Assembly: GCA_031267965.1 (NCBI GenBank)
Contig: JAIRYC010000103.1
Span: forward strand, 1-42,267
Direction: 5' to 3'
Source of the DNA: Oscillospiraceae bacterium
GTDB lineage: Bacteria > Bacillota > Clostridia > Oscillospirales > Acutalibacteraceae
DNA length: 42,267 bases
The notes beneath the pieces were generated by a model. That model saw nothing but the letters and a program-made list of their open reading frames with translations, was not told the DNA's origin and did not search any database. This document shows positions 30,342-38,830 of the stretch, one piece after another. The position numbers and the translations under genes were made by a program. Every line of letters begins with the position of its first letter. Positions within the stretch are counted from its first letter, which is position 1.

Positions 30342-32960
30342 ATGCAAATCCCACCGCAAATCACCCCCATGATGCGCCAATACCTTGAAAGCAAGGCGCA
30401 GTATCCGGACGCCGTCCTTATGTGGCGTCTGGGTGATTTTTATGAGATGTTTTTTGACGACGCGAAAACTGTATCCAAAGCGCTTGGCTTAACGCTCACT
30501 GCCCGCGATTGCGGTTTGCCTGAACGTGCGCCCATGTGCGGCGTACCGCACCATGCAGTCGAAAACTACCTGGCGAGATTAATCAAACAAGGCTTCAAGG
30601 TGGCGGTATGTGAGCAAATGGAGGATCCTGCCACGGCAAAGGGCCTTGTGCGGCGCGAGGTGACTCGCGTTTTAACCCCCGGCACCGTCACAGAAACCAA
30701 TATGCTTGATGACAGCAAAAACAACTACCTTGCGGTGTTGGCTTTGTTTGGCGAGAAGGCGGGTTTATGCTTTGCGGATGTTTCCACAGGCGCTTTTGCG
30801 TGTACGCTGTTGCAGGGTATGCGGCTTGCGGGACAAATACAATCTGAGCTTGGCAGGATTGCGCCAAGTGAGCTTTTGCTCAATAGTGAGGCGGCAGGGA
30901 ATCCTCTTATACGGAATTTTGCAAACACACGCCTTTCTTCTATGGTGCACGAGCTGCCGGAGGTCTACTTTGACCCGATCATCTCCGAGAGTGCATTGCA
31001 AGGACAATTTGGTGACAGTGCGTGCGAGGGGCTTATCAATGCGCCGGAAGCGGTCTGCGCAGCGGGTGCGTGTCTACGTTATCTTGCCGAAACGCAGCGC
31101 AATGAGTTGCGTAACTTTGGCAGACTTGATGTCTATGGCGAAGCCTCGTTCATGCGGCTGGATGCATCAACCCTGCGCAACTTGGAACTGACAGAAACGC
31201 TGCGCACGCGTGAAAAACGCGGATCCTTGCTTTGGGTAATGGATAACTGCAAAACCGCTATGGGCAAGCGAACACTTCGCTCTTGGCTGGAGAAGCCTCT
31301 CCTCGGCATAGGCGCAATTACCCGCCGCCACGGCGCAGTAGGGGAGCTTGTTGACGCGCCTGCTATGCGTGAGGATTTATCATTCTTGCTGGGCGGAATG
31401 CAGGATATGGAGCGTTTGATTACGCGTATCGTCTATAATTCCGCCAATGCACAGACTTTGCGTGCTCTTTCACAGACGGCGGTGCAGGTGCCCAAAATTC
31501 TGGATACACTCATTGGGTGTAAGAGTGCGTTGCTTTCGGAGCTTTTCGACTCACTTGACCCGCTTGAGGATATAAGCGCTATGATTGAGCGCGCAATTTG
31601 CGAGACTCCGCCGTTCTCTGTACGTGAGGGCGGTATGATTCGTGAGGGCTTTCACCGTGAATTGGACGAGCTGCGCGTTCTCGTGACCGACAGCAAGGGC
31701 TACCTTGCCGGAATCGCGAAGCAAGAGCAAGAAAATACGGGAATCAACAAGCTCAAGGTAGGCTACAACCGCGTGTTTGGCTATTACCTTGAAGTGCCGA
31801 ACTCGCAGAGTGGCCTGGTACCGCCGCATTATGTTCGCAAGCAAACGCTCACCAACTGCGAACGCTACATAACACAAGAGCTTAAAGAGTTGGAGAGCAA
31901 GGTTTTGGGTGCGCAGGAGCGCATTACCCGCCTTGAATATGAGCTGTTTGACCGGATCCGTCAAAAGACAGCGGCCCAGATAGCCCGCGTGCAAAAAACA
32001 GCCCGTGCTCTTGCCGATTTGGATGCGTTGTGTTCCTTTGCGCAGACGGCGACCGAGTGTCATTATTGCCGCCCTGAAGTATGCGCGGACGGTGCTATAC
32101 ATATTGAAAGCGGTCGCCATCCGGTTATTGAGCGCATGAAGGGGGCGGCTCCGTTTGTTCCGAATGATACAGTATTGGACCGCGAAAGTAACTGCTGTAT
32201 TATCCTTACGGGACCGAACATGGCAGGCAAGTCCACTTACATGCGCCAGGTCGCGCTGATTTGTTTGCTGGCTCAGGCGGGTTCATTTGTTCCGGCTGAG
32301 CGTGCAAGATTGTGCGTGCTTGATGGCATATTCACGCGAATCGGTGCTTCCGACGACCTTGCGGCGGGGCAGTCCACATTTTTGGTAGAGATGAGCGAGG
32401 TTGCAAACATACTTTCCGCCGCAACGGCCAATAGTCTTTTGGTGCTGGACGAAATTGGGCGCGGGACGTCTACATACGATGGTATGAGCATTGCGCGCGC
32501 AGTATTGGAGCACTGTGCCGACAAGAAGAAGCTTGGCGCCAAAACGCTTTTTGCTACACATTATCACGAATTAACTAGCCTTGAGGATGAAGTTGCCGGG
32601 GTAAAGAATTATAACATAGCCGTCAAAAAACGGGGGGATGAGTTGACATTCCTGCGTAAAATCATGCCCGGTGGTGCAGACGACAGCTATGGCATTGAGG
32701 CGGCAAAGCTTGCCGGTGTGCCTGAAAGTGTGGTCCGGCGTGCAAAGCTTATACTTGCGAAGCTGGAGGATAGCGGCAAAGCGCCGCCGCCCAAAAACAT
32801 AAAAGCAGTGCAGGTTGACGACGGCCAGATGTCATTTGCAAGCGAGGCGCATAGGGCCATTTTGCGCCGCCTTGCCGCGCTGGACGTAAACACCATGACC
32901 CCGTTTGAGACGATGCAGACACTTTTTTCATTTGCAAGAGAGGCAAAGAACTGTACTTAA
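30342..32960 (+). CDS. mutS: DNA mismatch repair protein MutS
   Basis: 872 residues from the ATG at 30342 (AAAGG six bases upstream; an ATG eight codons earlier has no site). The mismatch-wedge motif GDFYEMF (31-37) is intact. The ATPase domain has GPNMAGKSTYMRQ (Walker A), LLVLDEIGRGTSTYDG (Walker B and signature) and LFATHYHELTSLE. It is full-length MutS1. The usual partner mutL does not follow; instead pcrA starts 20 nt downstream. Confidence 0.98.
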   Translation: MQIPPQITPMMRQYLESKAQYPDAVLMWRLGDFYEMFFDDAKTVSKALGLTLTARDCGLPERAPMCGVPHHAVENYLARLIKQGFKVAVCEQMEDPATAKGLVRREVTRVLTPGTVTETNMLDDSKNNYLAVLALFGEKAGLCFADVSTGAFACTLLQGMRLAGQIQSELGRIAPSELLLNSEAAGNPLIRNFANTRLSSMVHELPEVYFDPIISESALQGQFGDSACEGLINAPEAVCAAGACLRYLAETQRNELRNFGRLDVYGEASFMRLDASTLRNLELTETLRTREKRGSLLWVMDNCKTAMGKRTLRSWLEKPLLGIGAITRRHGAVGELVDAPAMREDLSFLLGGMQDMERLITRIVYNSANAQTLRALSQTAVQVPKILDTLIGCKSALLSELFDSLDPLEDISAMIERAICETPPFSVREGGMIREGFHRELDELRVLVTDSKGYLAGIAKQEQENTGINKLKVGYNRVFGYYLEVPNSQSGLVPPHYVRKQTLTNCERYITQELKELESKVLGAQERITRLEYELFDRIRQKTAAQIARVQKTARALADLDALCSFAQTATECHYCRPEVCADGAIHIESGRHPVIERMKGAAPFVPNDTVLDRESNCCIILTGPNMAGKSTYMRQVALICLLAQAGSFVPAERARLCVLDGIFTRIGASDDLAAGQSTFLVEMSEVANILSAATANSLLVLDEIGRGTSTYDGMSIARAVLEHCADKKKLGAKTLFATHYHELTSLEDEVAGVKNYNIAVKKRGDELTFLRKIMPGGADDSYGIEAAKLAGVPESVVRRAKLILAKLEDSGKAPPPKNIKAVQVDDGQMSFASEAHRAILRRLAALDVNTMTPFETMQTLFSFAREAKNCT

Positions 32961-32980
32961 TTGTTTGAGAGGAAAACCAC

Positions 32981-35446
32981 ATGCCACAAAACGACTTTTT
33001 GACCTTGCGCCGCCGTGTTTTGGAATTGCAATTTGCTCACCTTAACGACGCGCAGCGTCAGGCGCTGTTTGCCACGGAGGGACCGCTTTTGGTGCTTGCC
33101 GGGGCGGGCAGCGGCAAAACTACCGTCATAGTCAACCGCATTGCCGCGCTGGTGCAGTTCGGTCAGGCGCATTCAAGCGATGATGTTTTTCCCGCGCCGC
33201 ACGACGAGGACTGTGCCGTCCTTGAGGAATACCTGAGCCAAAACGCTGAGCACCTTCCTGCTGCGTTGCGTAAGGATGGATATGTTCCCGCGCACTGCTT
33301 GCAGAACCTTCCGCAAAGCACGGCGGATAAGCTTCGCGTTGACTGTCCGCGCCCATGGGAAATACTTGCGGTAACATTTACAAACAAGGCAGCGGGTGAA
33401 CTGAAAAATCGCTTGGAGCGTGTTCTTGGCGATGCTGCGCGTGACATTTGGGCAGGCACTTTCCACTCCATGTGTGCAAAGCTTTTGCGTCGTCATGCGG
33501 CACTGCTGGGTTTTCCGTCAAACTTTACAATTTATGATACAGACGACCAAAAACGTGCCATGAAGGAATGCTTTCGTGCGCTTGGTAAGGATGAAAAGCT
33601 TCTTGCGCCAAGGGCTGTGCAGTCGGCCATCGGGCGGGCAAAGGATATGCTTATCTCGCCAAAAACATATCTGGAAGAGAATGGCGGCGACATGAAAAAG
33701 CGCCACATTGGCGAGCTTTACGCGGCATACCAAAAACAGCTCTTCCAAGCCGGGGCAATGGATTTTGACGACCTGATTTATTACACAGTCAAGCTCCTGC
33801 AAAAAAATCCGGAGATTTTGCAAAAATATCAGCGGCGCTTCCGCTATGTGCTTGTGGACGAATACCAAGATACAAACAAAGCACAGGACGTGCTCACCGC
33901 ATTGCTTGCCGAGGGTTATGGCAACCTGTGCGTAGTTGGAGATGATGATCAGTCAATATACAAATTTCGCGGCGCTACCGTGGAAAATATCCTCAGCTTT
34001 GAGGAGCGCTTTCCCGGTACACGAGTAATAAGGCTTGAGGAGAATTATCGCTCTGCAGGCAATATTCTTGATGCGGCAAATGCGGTCATCGCCAAGAATG
34101 AGGGACGTAAAGGAAAAACGCTCTGGACACACGCGGATGCAGGTAAGCTGATTGCCTTTGCGCTCTGCGAGGACGAGCGGCAGGAAGGCTCATATGTTGC
34201 GGATTGCATTATGGCGGATAAGGCGGTAGGGGAGCCGTTTGCGGGTCACGCCGTGCTTTACCGCATGAATGCGCAGTCGAACATGGTAGAAACAGCACTG
34301 ACGCGGCGTGGGATTCCGTACCGCGTATTGGGTGGTATGAAATTCTACGATCGCAAGGAAATACGTGATGCGCTTGCGTATCTGCAAATCTTGCAAAACG
34401 AGGGCGATATTGTGCGTCTGCGCCGGATTATCAATGAGCCGAAGCGCGGTCTTGGCGAGGCGGCTGTTACACGCTTACTGGCCATTGCTGAGAGCTTGAA
34501 TGTTACACCCTTTGCCGTCATGCGAGATGCCTTGGCGTATCCTCCATTGGGCGCTGCGGCAAACAAGCTCATTGCATTTGCACAAATGATTGACGTTTTC
34601 CGTACAAAGCTGGAGGACACGCCTCTCGCAAATCTGCTAGAGGAATTGTTGGTAAAAACGGGCTATCAGGCAATGCTGCTTAATGATAAGGAAAAAGGTC
34701 AAGAACGCAAGGAAAACTTGGCTGAGCTGGGGGCGACACTGGCGCGCTATCAAGAGGAAAACCCGGAAAGCGACCTAGCCGGCTTTTTGCAAGAGGTTGC
34801 CCTGCAGACTGACTTGGACGGCTTTAATGCAGATGACGACGCTGCGGTGCTCATGACACTGCACTCCGCAAAAGGTCTGGAGTTTCCAACGGTCTTCCTA
34901 ATCGGGCTGGAGGAAGGTGTGTTTCCGGGTACACAAGCGCTGTATTCGCCGGACGATTTGGAGGAGGAGCGGAGGCTTGCCTACGTGGGAATAACGCGTG
35001 CACGGCGCAGTTTGCACATTTGTGCAGCGCGTCAGAGAATGGTTTTTGGGCATACAGGACGCAACCCTGTAAGCCGTTTTGTGCGTGATATCCCCACCGA
35101 TTTGCTTGAGGAGATCGAATTTGCCGCGCCAAGCAATTTCAGTGCCGGCAGCCGGCCGGGTCATCGTCCGGGAGCGGTGCAAATCGGCGGCGAATATTCC
35201 GCCGAGTCTCCGTTTGCCTCCGCGCAGAGAAAAACGGCATTTATGCCCAAACCGGCGGCGAACACAAAAAAGCCCTATGTACAATATCAACCGGGCGAAT
35301 GTGTGCGACACAAAAGCTTTGGTGATGGCAAAATTATTAAGGCAACTCCGCTGGGCAATGACACTCTGCTGGAGATTGCATTTGAGCCGAGCGGGATAAA
35401 GAAGCTTATGGCGAATTATGCAAGGCTAGAGAAAGTGGGGGAGTAA
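32981..35446 (+). CDS. pcrA: UvrD/PcrA-family DNA helicase
   Basis: 821 residues, after GAGAGG. SF1A helicase motifs: AGAGSGKTT (I), VTFTNKAAGEL (Ia), LVDEYQDTN (II), GDDDQSIYKFRGA (III), LEENYRSAGNIL (IV), LHSAKGLEFPTVFL (V) and YVGITRARRSL (VI). Between motifs I and Ia lie about 60 extra residues rich in acidic and Ala residues, a feature I associate with Oscillospirales UvrD proteins. The C-terminus has the Tudor-like PcrA module (GECVRHKSFGDGKII). It unwinds DNA in repair and clears RNA polymerase or RecA. It is 20 nt after mutS, so co-expression of two repair proteins is likely. Confidence 0.95.
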   Translation: MPQNDFLTLRRRVLELQFAHLNDAQRQALFATEGPLLVLAGAGSGKTTVIVNRIAALVQFGQAHSSDDVFPAPHDEDCAVLEEYLSQNAEHLPAALRKDGYVPAHCLQNLPQSTADKLRVDCPRPWEILAVTFTNKAAGELKNRLERVLGDAARDIWAGTFHSMCAKLLRRHAALLGFPSNFTIYDTDDQKRAMKECFRALGKDEKLLAPRAVQSAIGRAKDMLISPKTYLEENGGDMKKRHIGELYAAYQKQLFQAGAMDFDDLIYYTVKLLQKNPEILQKYQRRFRYVLVDEYQDTNKAQDVLTALLAEGYGNLCVVGDDDQSIYKFRGATVENILSFEERFPGTRVIRLEENYRSAGNILDAANAVIAKNEGRKGKTLWTHADAGKLIAFALCEDERQEGSYVADCIMADKAVGEPFAGHAVLYRMNAQSNMVETALTRRGIPYRVLGGMKFYDRKEIRDALAYLQILQNEGDIVRLRRIINEPKRGLGEAAVTRLLAIAESLNVTPFAVMRDALAYPPLGAAANKLIAFAQMIDVFRTKLEDTPLANLLEELLVKTGYQAMLLNDKEKGQERKENLAELGATLARYQEENPESDLAGFLQEVALQTDLDGFNADDDAAVLMTLHSAKGLEFPTVFLIGLEEGVFPGTQALYSPDDLEEERRLAYVGITRARRSLHICAARQRMVFGHTGRNPVSRFVRDIPTDLLEEIEFAAPSNFSAGSRPGHRPGAVQIGGEYSAESPFASAQRKTAFMPKPAANTKKPYVQYQPGECVRHKSFGDGKIIKATPLGNDTLLEIAFEPSGIKKLMANYARLEKVGE

Positions 35447-35452
35447 TTCTCA

Positions 35453-35631
35453 TCATGTGATTGTGCCGTTTTGCCATTTAACCATTGGGACCAATAAATT
35501 TGCCTTGGAAGTTGAATCTGATAATGAATTCTCAATGGAATCTTCATGATTGTTTGGTTCCTCAATACGCGTGACAATAAACAGCATCAAATTAGGATTA
35601 GGCAGAAAATAACTGCAATTTTACTTCTCAT
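35453..35631 (-). pseudogene. Possible frameshifted small membrane protein in the pcrA-ftsZ gap
   Basis: Leftward from ATG 35631, MRSKIAVIFCLILI is a signal- or anchor-like start that ends at a stop. One base shift continues as LMLFIVTRIEEPNNHEDSIE and on to a stop at 35453. A weak AAGGGA lies upstream. The remaining 70 bases of the gap show nothing. This may be chance; no family is recognised. Confidence 0.25.
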
Positions 35632-35705
35632 TGCAAAGTCACTATCCCTTGTTTAAAAGTCAGGACTTATGCGATTTAAAAAGCCATATATTAAGAATCT
35701 TCACC

Positions 35706-36935
35706 TTACCCCACTGGCGGAGGCTCACGCATATCACTCAGCATTTGGAAGTAATCTTCATTCAGTGCATCGCTCTCATGTGTCGCAGGAGAGGGCACTT
35801 CCGGTGTTTTCTGTAGAACGGGTGTTACCGACCGCAGCGAAGAACCCGAGGTTTTACTGCCACTGCCGTACCAAAGCAAGGGATTGCTTTGTGTTTTTTC
35901 GCCGACAGACGTGGCAGAGGAGGAAGATTCTTCTGTAACAAGTTTGTCGGGCACAGCTTCCGCACCCGTACTTTTTGGGGACGAGAAGCCTGTGGCAATC
36001 ACGGTCACACTCACGGTGTCATCCATATCGTCAACAGTGCGATAACCGGGAATAATCAGTGCGTCCGGTTTGGCTTTTTCGTTTATCGTGTCCATCGCAT
36101 CATAAAGCTCTGAAAGGTCAAAGTCACCCCCGGCATTGAAGTGCACAATCACACCGGTTGCGCCTTCGATGGAAGTTTCCAGCAACGGACTTTCAATTGC
36201 GTCTTGAATAGCGGTTCGTGATCTATCCTTGCCTTTGCCAAAGCCAACCGCCATATGTGCAAGCCCGGCATCTTTCATCACAGTCGTTACATCAGCAAAG
36301 TCGGTATTCATGTAGCCAGGATCTTGAATCAACTGCGTAATGCTCAGCACACCCAGCCCGAGAACGGTGTCTGCCATAGCGAACGCCTTCTCCACAGTGA
36401 AACCTTGTTTCATCATCGACCGCAGTTTTTCGTTAGGAATAATAATCAGGCTGTCCACGTGCTCCTGAAGCTTGTCAATACCTTCCAATGCCAGCGTCAT
36501 TTTACGCCGACCCTCAAACCCGAAAGGTTTGGTTACCACACCTACAGTGAGAACGCCGTTTTTCTTTGCTATTTCAGCAATAACCGGCGCTGCACCGGTG
36601 CCTGTTCCGCCGCCCATGCCGGCAGTAATAAATACCATATCCGTACCCCGGAGGATTTCCTCCAGAGCGTCGCGGCTCTCTTCAGCCGCCTGTTCACCAA
36701 TTTTGGGGTTGCAACCAGCGCCAAGACCTTTTGTGAGCTTTTGCCCAATCAAAACAGTGCGTGAGGCGTGGCACTTATTCAAATCCTGCGCGTCAGTGTT
36801 AACTGCGATGAGTTCGCAGCCAAGAACCTGTCCGCCGTCCGCCATGCGGGTAACGGCGTTACCTCCCGCACCTCCAACGCCAATTACTCGTATTTGAGCG
36901 ACTTTCAGCTCATCGCGCTCTAATTCAAAAGCCAT
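35706..36935 (-). CDS. ftsZ: Cell division protein FtsZ
   Basis: 409 residues from the ATG at 36935 (GGGGGAAG upstream; the longer frame has no ribosome site). Tubulin-type GTP-binding parts: IGVGGAGGNAV (18-28), AVNTDAQDL, the signature GGGTGTGAAP (108-117), and T7 loop NTDFADV (210-216) with the catalytic Asp residues. The globular domain ends near VTVIATGF (317). The variable linker leads to EDYFQMLSDMREPPPVG rather than the usual (D)IPxFLRR C-terminal peptide that binds FtsA, SepF or ZapD-type partners. It is monocistronic, with its own promoter; ftsA is not adjacent. Confidence 0.96.
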   Translation of the reverse strand: MAFELERDELKVAQIRVIGVGGAGGNAVTRMADGGQVLGCELIAVNTDAQDLNKCHASRTVLIGQKLTKGLGAGCNPKIGEQAAEESRDALEEILRGTDMVFITAGMGGGTGTGAAPVIAEIAKKNGVLTVGVVTKPFGFEGRRKMTLALEGIDKLQEHVDSLIIIPNEKLRSMMKQGFTVEKAFAMADTVLGLGVLSITQLIQDPGYMNTDFADVTTVMKDAGLAHMAVGFGKGKDRSRTAIQDAIESPLLETSIEGATGVIVHFNAGGDFDLSELYDAMDTINEKAKPDALIIPGYRTVDDMDDTVSVTVIATGFSSPKSTGAEAVPDKLVTEESSSSATSVGEKTQSNPLLWYGSGSKTSGSSLRSVTPVLQKTPEVPSPATHESDALNEDYFQMLSDMREPPPVG

Positions 36936-36976
36936 ATTTTCTTCCCCCGAAAAATCACAGGATAATAATTCATTAG

Positions 36977-37005
36977 ATTCTACCACATCTGAGACAAAAA
37001 CGCAA
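36977..37005 (-). promoter_or_regulatory. Sigma-A promoter for ftsZ
   Basis: TTGCGT (37005-37000), a 17-base spacer, then TAGAAT (36982-36977), leftward, about 42 nt before the start. Confidence 0.65.
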
Positions 37006-37043
37006 GCGAATAAGCACAAATTTTGCGTCAAGTTCAAATTTTT

Positions 37044-37073
37044 GCATATTACCCGTCTGCCGCGTCCAAACTA
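37044..37073 (+). promoter_or_regulatory. Candidate sigma-F/sigma-G promoter for the SpoIIQ-like gene
   Basis: GCATA (37044-37048, fits GYWTA), exactly 15 nt, then GTCCAAACTA (37064-37073), which matches most of GGNRANAMTR (mismatches at positions 2 and 4). A rival sigma-A reading, TTGCGT then TATTAC, overlaps it. Confidence 0.4.
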
Positions 37074-37110
37074 CCTTCGAAACACAAAAGCGAAGGAAGG
37101 TATTTGGAAT

Positions 37111-37848
37111 ATGGTATACCAAGATTCCGACAAGAAGAGTCTTGCAAGTCTGCTGAGAAACAAAGGATTTTTTGCGATTGCAGGGCTGTGCCTGGTTGCC
37201 GCCGGTACTGGGATTTTTGCGGCTCATCAGTCTAACTCAAATCCACCGCCAACAAGTCCGAGCGTAACGATTGACCAGCAAGCCACAATTCCTTGGCAGC
37301 CGATTATCCCCACGACCAATGCGGGCAACGCAGTCAACAAGCCTGCCACGGATATACCCGATGAACGTACAGAACCATCCACAGCTGCCCCTACCACAAC
37401 TAAACCAAATCCCAATACGCCTTATACCGGCGAGTACTCGTTGCCATTTGGAACGGATATTCTGCGCGATTACTCTAATGGCGAGATTATCTACGTGCCA
37501 ACATTAGACGATTGGCGCAGTCATGACGGCGTGGACTTCGACGGTGCTCTGGGTAATGATATTATAGCCATTCAGGACGGAACAGTCAAGGGCGTGACAA
37601 AAGATGACCTTTGGGGCACAATCGTTGTGATTGACCACGGCAATGGTCTTGTTGCAAGTTATTGTGGGTTTGATAAATCCTGTGCGCTTAAAGTAGGTGC
37701 GAAAATTAAGCGTGACGCCGTTCTTGGAAAGCTTGGTGAAATTCCGTGCGAGGCCATTGACGCACCGCACCTGCATTTGGAGATCCGCGTAAACGGAAAA
37801 ATTGTTGACCCACTGGCGGCAATGAACAAATTAGGAGAGCAAAACTAA
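37111..37848 (+). CDS. SpoIIQ-like M23 family membrane-anchored peptidase
   Basis: 245 residues from the ATG at 37111 (AGGAAGG upstream). Short cytoplasmic N-terminus, one transmembrane segment (about 23-40, FFAIAGLCLVAAGTGIFA), a Thr/Pro/Asn-rich linker (about 45-110), then a LytM/M23 domain. All expected zinc ligands are visible: HDGVDF (H-x3-D) and HLHLEIR (HxH). SpoIIQ is made in the forespore and forms a channel with SpoIIIAH across the engulfing membranes. Bacillus SpoIIQ has lost a ligand while clostridial versions keep them. The layout and candidate sigma-F promoter favour SpoIIQ; a general cell-wall endopeptidase is the alternative. Confidence 0.75.
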   Translation: MVYQDSDKKSLASLLRNKGFFAIAGLCLVAAGTGIFAAHQSNSNPPPTSPSVTIDQQATIPWQPIIPTTNAGNAVNKPATDIPDERTEPSTAAPTTTKPNPNTPYTGEYSLPFGTDILRDYSNGEIIYVPTLDDWRSHDGVDFDGALGNDIIAIQDGTVKGVTKDDLWGTIVVIDHGNGLVASYCGFDKSCALKVGAKIKRDAVLGKLGEIPCEAIDAPHLHLEIRVNGKIVDPLAAMNKLGEQN

Positions 37849-37856
37849 TGTAAATC

Positions 37857-37885
37857 GGGCGGTGTATAACCGCCCTTATTTTTTG
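37857..37885 (+). terminator. Rho-independent terminator after the SpoIIQ-like gene
   Basis: GGGCGGT (37857-37863) pairs with ACCGCCC (37869-37875) around a 5-nt loop, followed by TTATTTTTTG. Confidence 0.85.
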
Positions 37886-37897
37886 AGCAAAATCCTA

Positions 37898-37926
37898 TTG
37901 ACATTGCCTGAGTAACATGATATACT
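37898..37926 (+). promoter_or_regulatory. Sigma-A promoter of the FMN riboswitch-ribU transcript
   Basis: TTGACA (37898-37903), a 17-base spacer, then TATACT (37921-37926), just upstream of the riboswitch. Confidence 0.85.
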
Positions 37927-37939
37927 ACAGACAAGCAAA

Positions 37940-38065
37940 CTCGGGGCGGGGTGCGATTCCCTACCGGCGGTGATGTTGCCTTGGCAGCTAAGTCCGCGAG
38001 CCGCGCGGGCGGTTGATTGGGTGTAAATCCCAAACCGACGGTTAAAGTCCGGATGAGAGAGTTGG
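37940..38065 (+). promoter_or_regulatory. FMN riboswitch (RFN element)
   Basis: The conserved blocks appear in order: CGGGGCGGGGTGCGATTCCC, then ACCGGCGGTGATG, then AAGTCCGCGAGC, then GGTGTAAATCCCAAACCGAC, then GTTAAAGTCCGGATGAGAGA. This is the classic RFN aptamer that binds flavin mononucleotide. Spacing to the terminator and to ribU fits transcriptional control: high FMN should stop transcription before the riboflavin transporter gene. Confidence 0.97.
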
Positions 38066-38089
38066 AGAAAATACCCTCTTGTTGAAGTG

Positions 38090-38120
38090 AATCCCCCGTG
38101 TTTTGCGCGGGGGATTTTTT
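38090..38120 (+). terminator. Expression-platform terminator of the FMN riboswitch
   Basis: AATCCCCCGTG (38090-38100) pairs with CGCGGGGGATT with one wobble, followed by a run of six T. It lies 26 nt before the ribU start. Confidence 0.9.
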
Positions 38121-38145
38121 ATTTAACCTTTCAGGAGGATTCGTC

Positions 38146-38739
38146 ATGAACAATGAACTCAACAAAAACAAGCGGACTACGAACATGGTATTCAGGCTCA
38201 CAAGCCTTGCAGTGCTTGCAGCGCTCTCGGTCAGCGTTATTTACTTAATCCATTTACCACTGATTCCCACGGCGGCATTTTTGGAATATGACCCGGCTGA
38301 TATTTTTATATTGCTGGCAGGACTGTTTTTTGGCTGGATGGCAGGTTTTGGCACACTTATCGTCGCAGCGGCAGTGCAGGCCTTAACCGTCAGCGCCGGC
38401 TCGGGTTGGTATGGGTTTATCATGCACACAATCGCAACAAGCGCGCTTTTGGTTGTGACATGCCTTATGCACGAAAAAATATTGAACAAGCCGCAGATGC
38501 TGCCAATCTGCTTATTCTTTGGCTGTGTTGCAATGACGGCGATAATGATTCCTGCGAACCTGCTTATAACGCCAATTTTCATGGGCGCACCGCGTGAAGC
38601 GGTAAAGGATATGCTAGTTCCGGTAATCATTCCGTTTAACGCGATCAAAAGCGTACTGAACAGCACTGTTGCCTGTTTGCTGTGGTTAGCATTAACGCCA
38701 ATTCTCCGCAAAACGCCAATGAAGGATTTTTTGCGCTGA
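38146..38739 (+). CDS. ribU: Riboflavin transporter RibU, ECF substrate-binding component
   Basis: 197 residues from the ATG at 38146 (AGGAGG upstream). It is very hydrophobic with about six membrane segments. The FMN riboswitch upstream and the S-component pattern (LAVLAALSVSVIYLIHLPL, then FLEYDPADIFILLAGLFFG) identify the RibU family, which imports riboflavin with an energy-coupling ECF module (EcfA1, EcfA2, EcfT) encoded elsewhere. The length matches the family. Confidence 0.93.
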   Translation: MNNELNKNKRTTNMVFRLTSLAVLAALSVSVIYLIHLPLIPTAAFLEYDPADIFILLAGLFFGWMAGFGTLIVAAAVQALTVSAGSGWYGFIMHTIATSALLVVTCLMHEKILNKPQMLPICLFFGCVAMTAIMIPANLLITPIFMGAPREAVKDMLVPVIIPFNAIKSVLNSTVACLLWLALTPILRKTPMKDFLR

Positions 38740-38744
38740 AAGAT

Positions 38745-38800
38745 TTGCAATTCTGCGTGTATTGTGCTAAAATGTGCTGGCAATGCTTTATATATAAAGC
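38745..38800 (+). promoter_or_regulatory. trkA promoter with a perfect palindrome just downstream
   Basis: TTGCAA (38745-38750), a 17-base spacer, then TAAAAT (38768-38773). The 16-bp perfect palindrome GCTTTATATATAAAGC (38785-38800) begins about 5 nt after the likely start point; it may be an operator or a 5' hairpin. GGAGGAGAGGGGAG is the ribosome site. Confidence 0.6.
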
Positions 38801-38830
38801 GGAGGAGAGGGGAGCGCGCAAAAGCGCAAT

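Noticed and set aside
35447..35705. Terminator between the converging pcrA and ftsZ
   Set aside because: No stem with an adjoining T-run was found on either strand.
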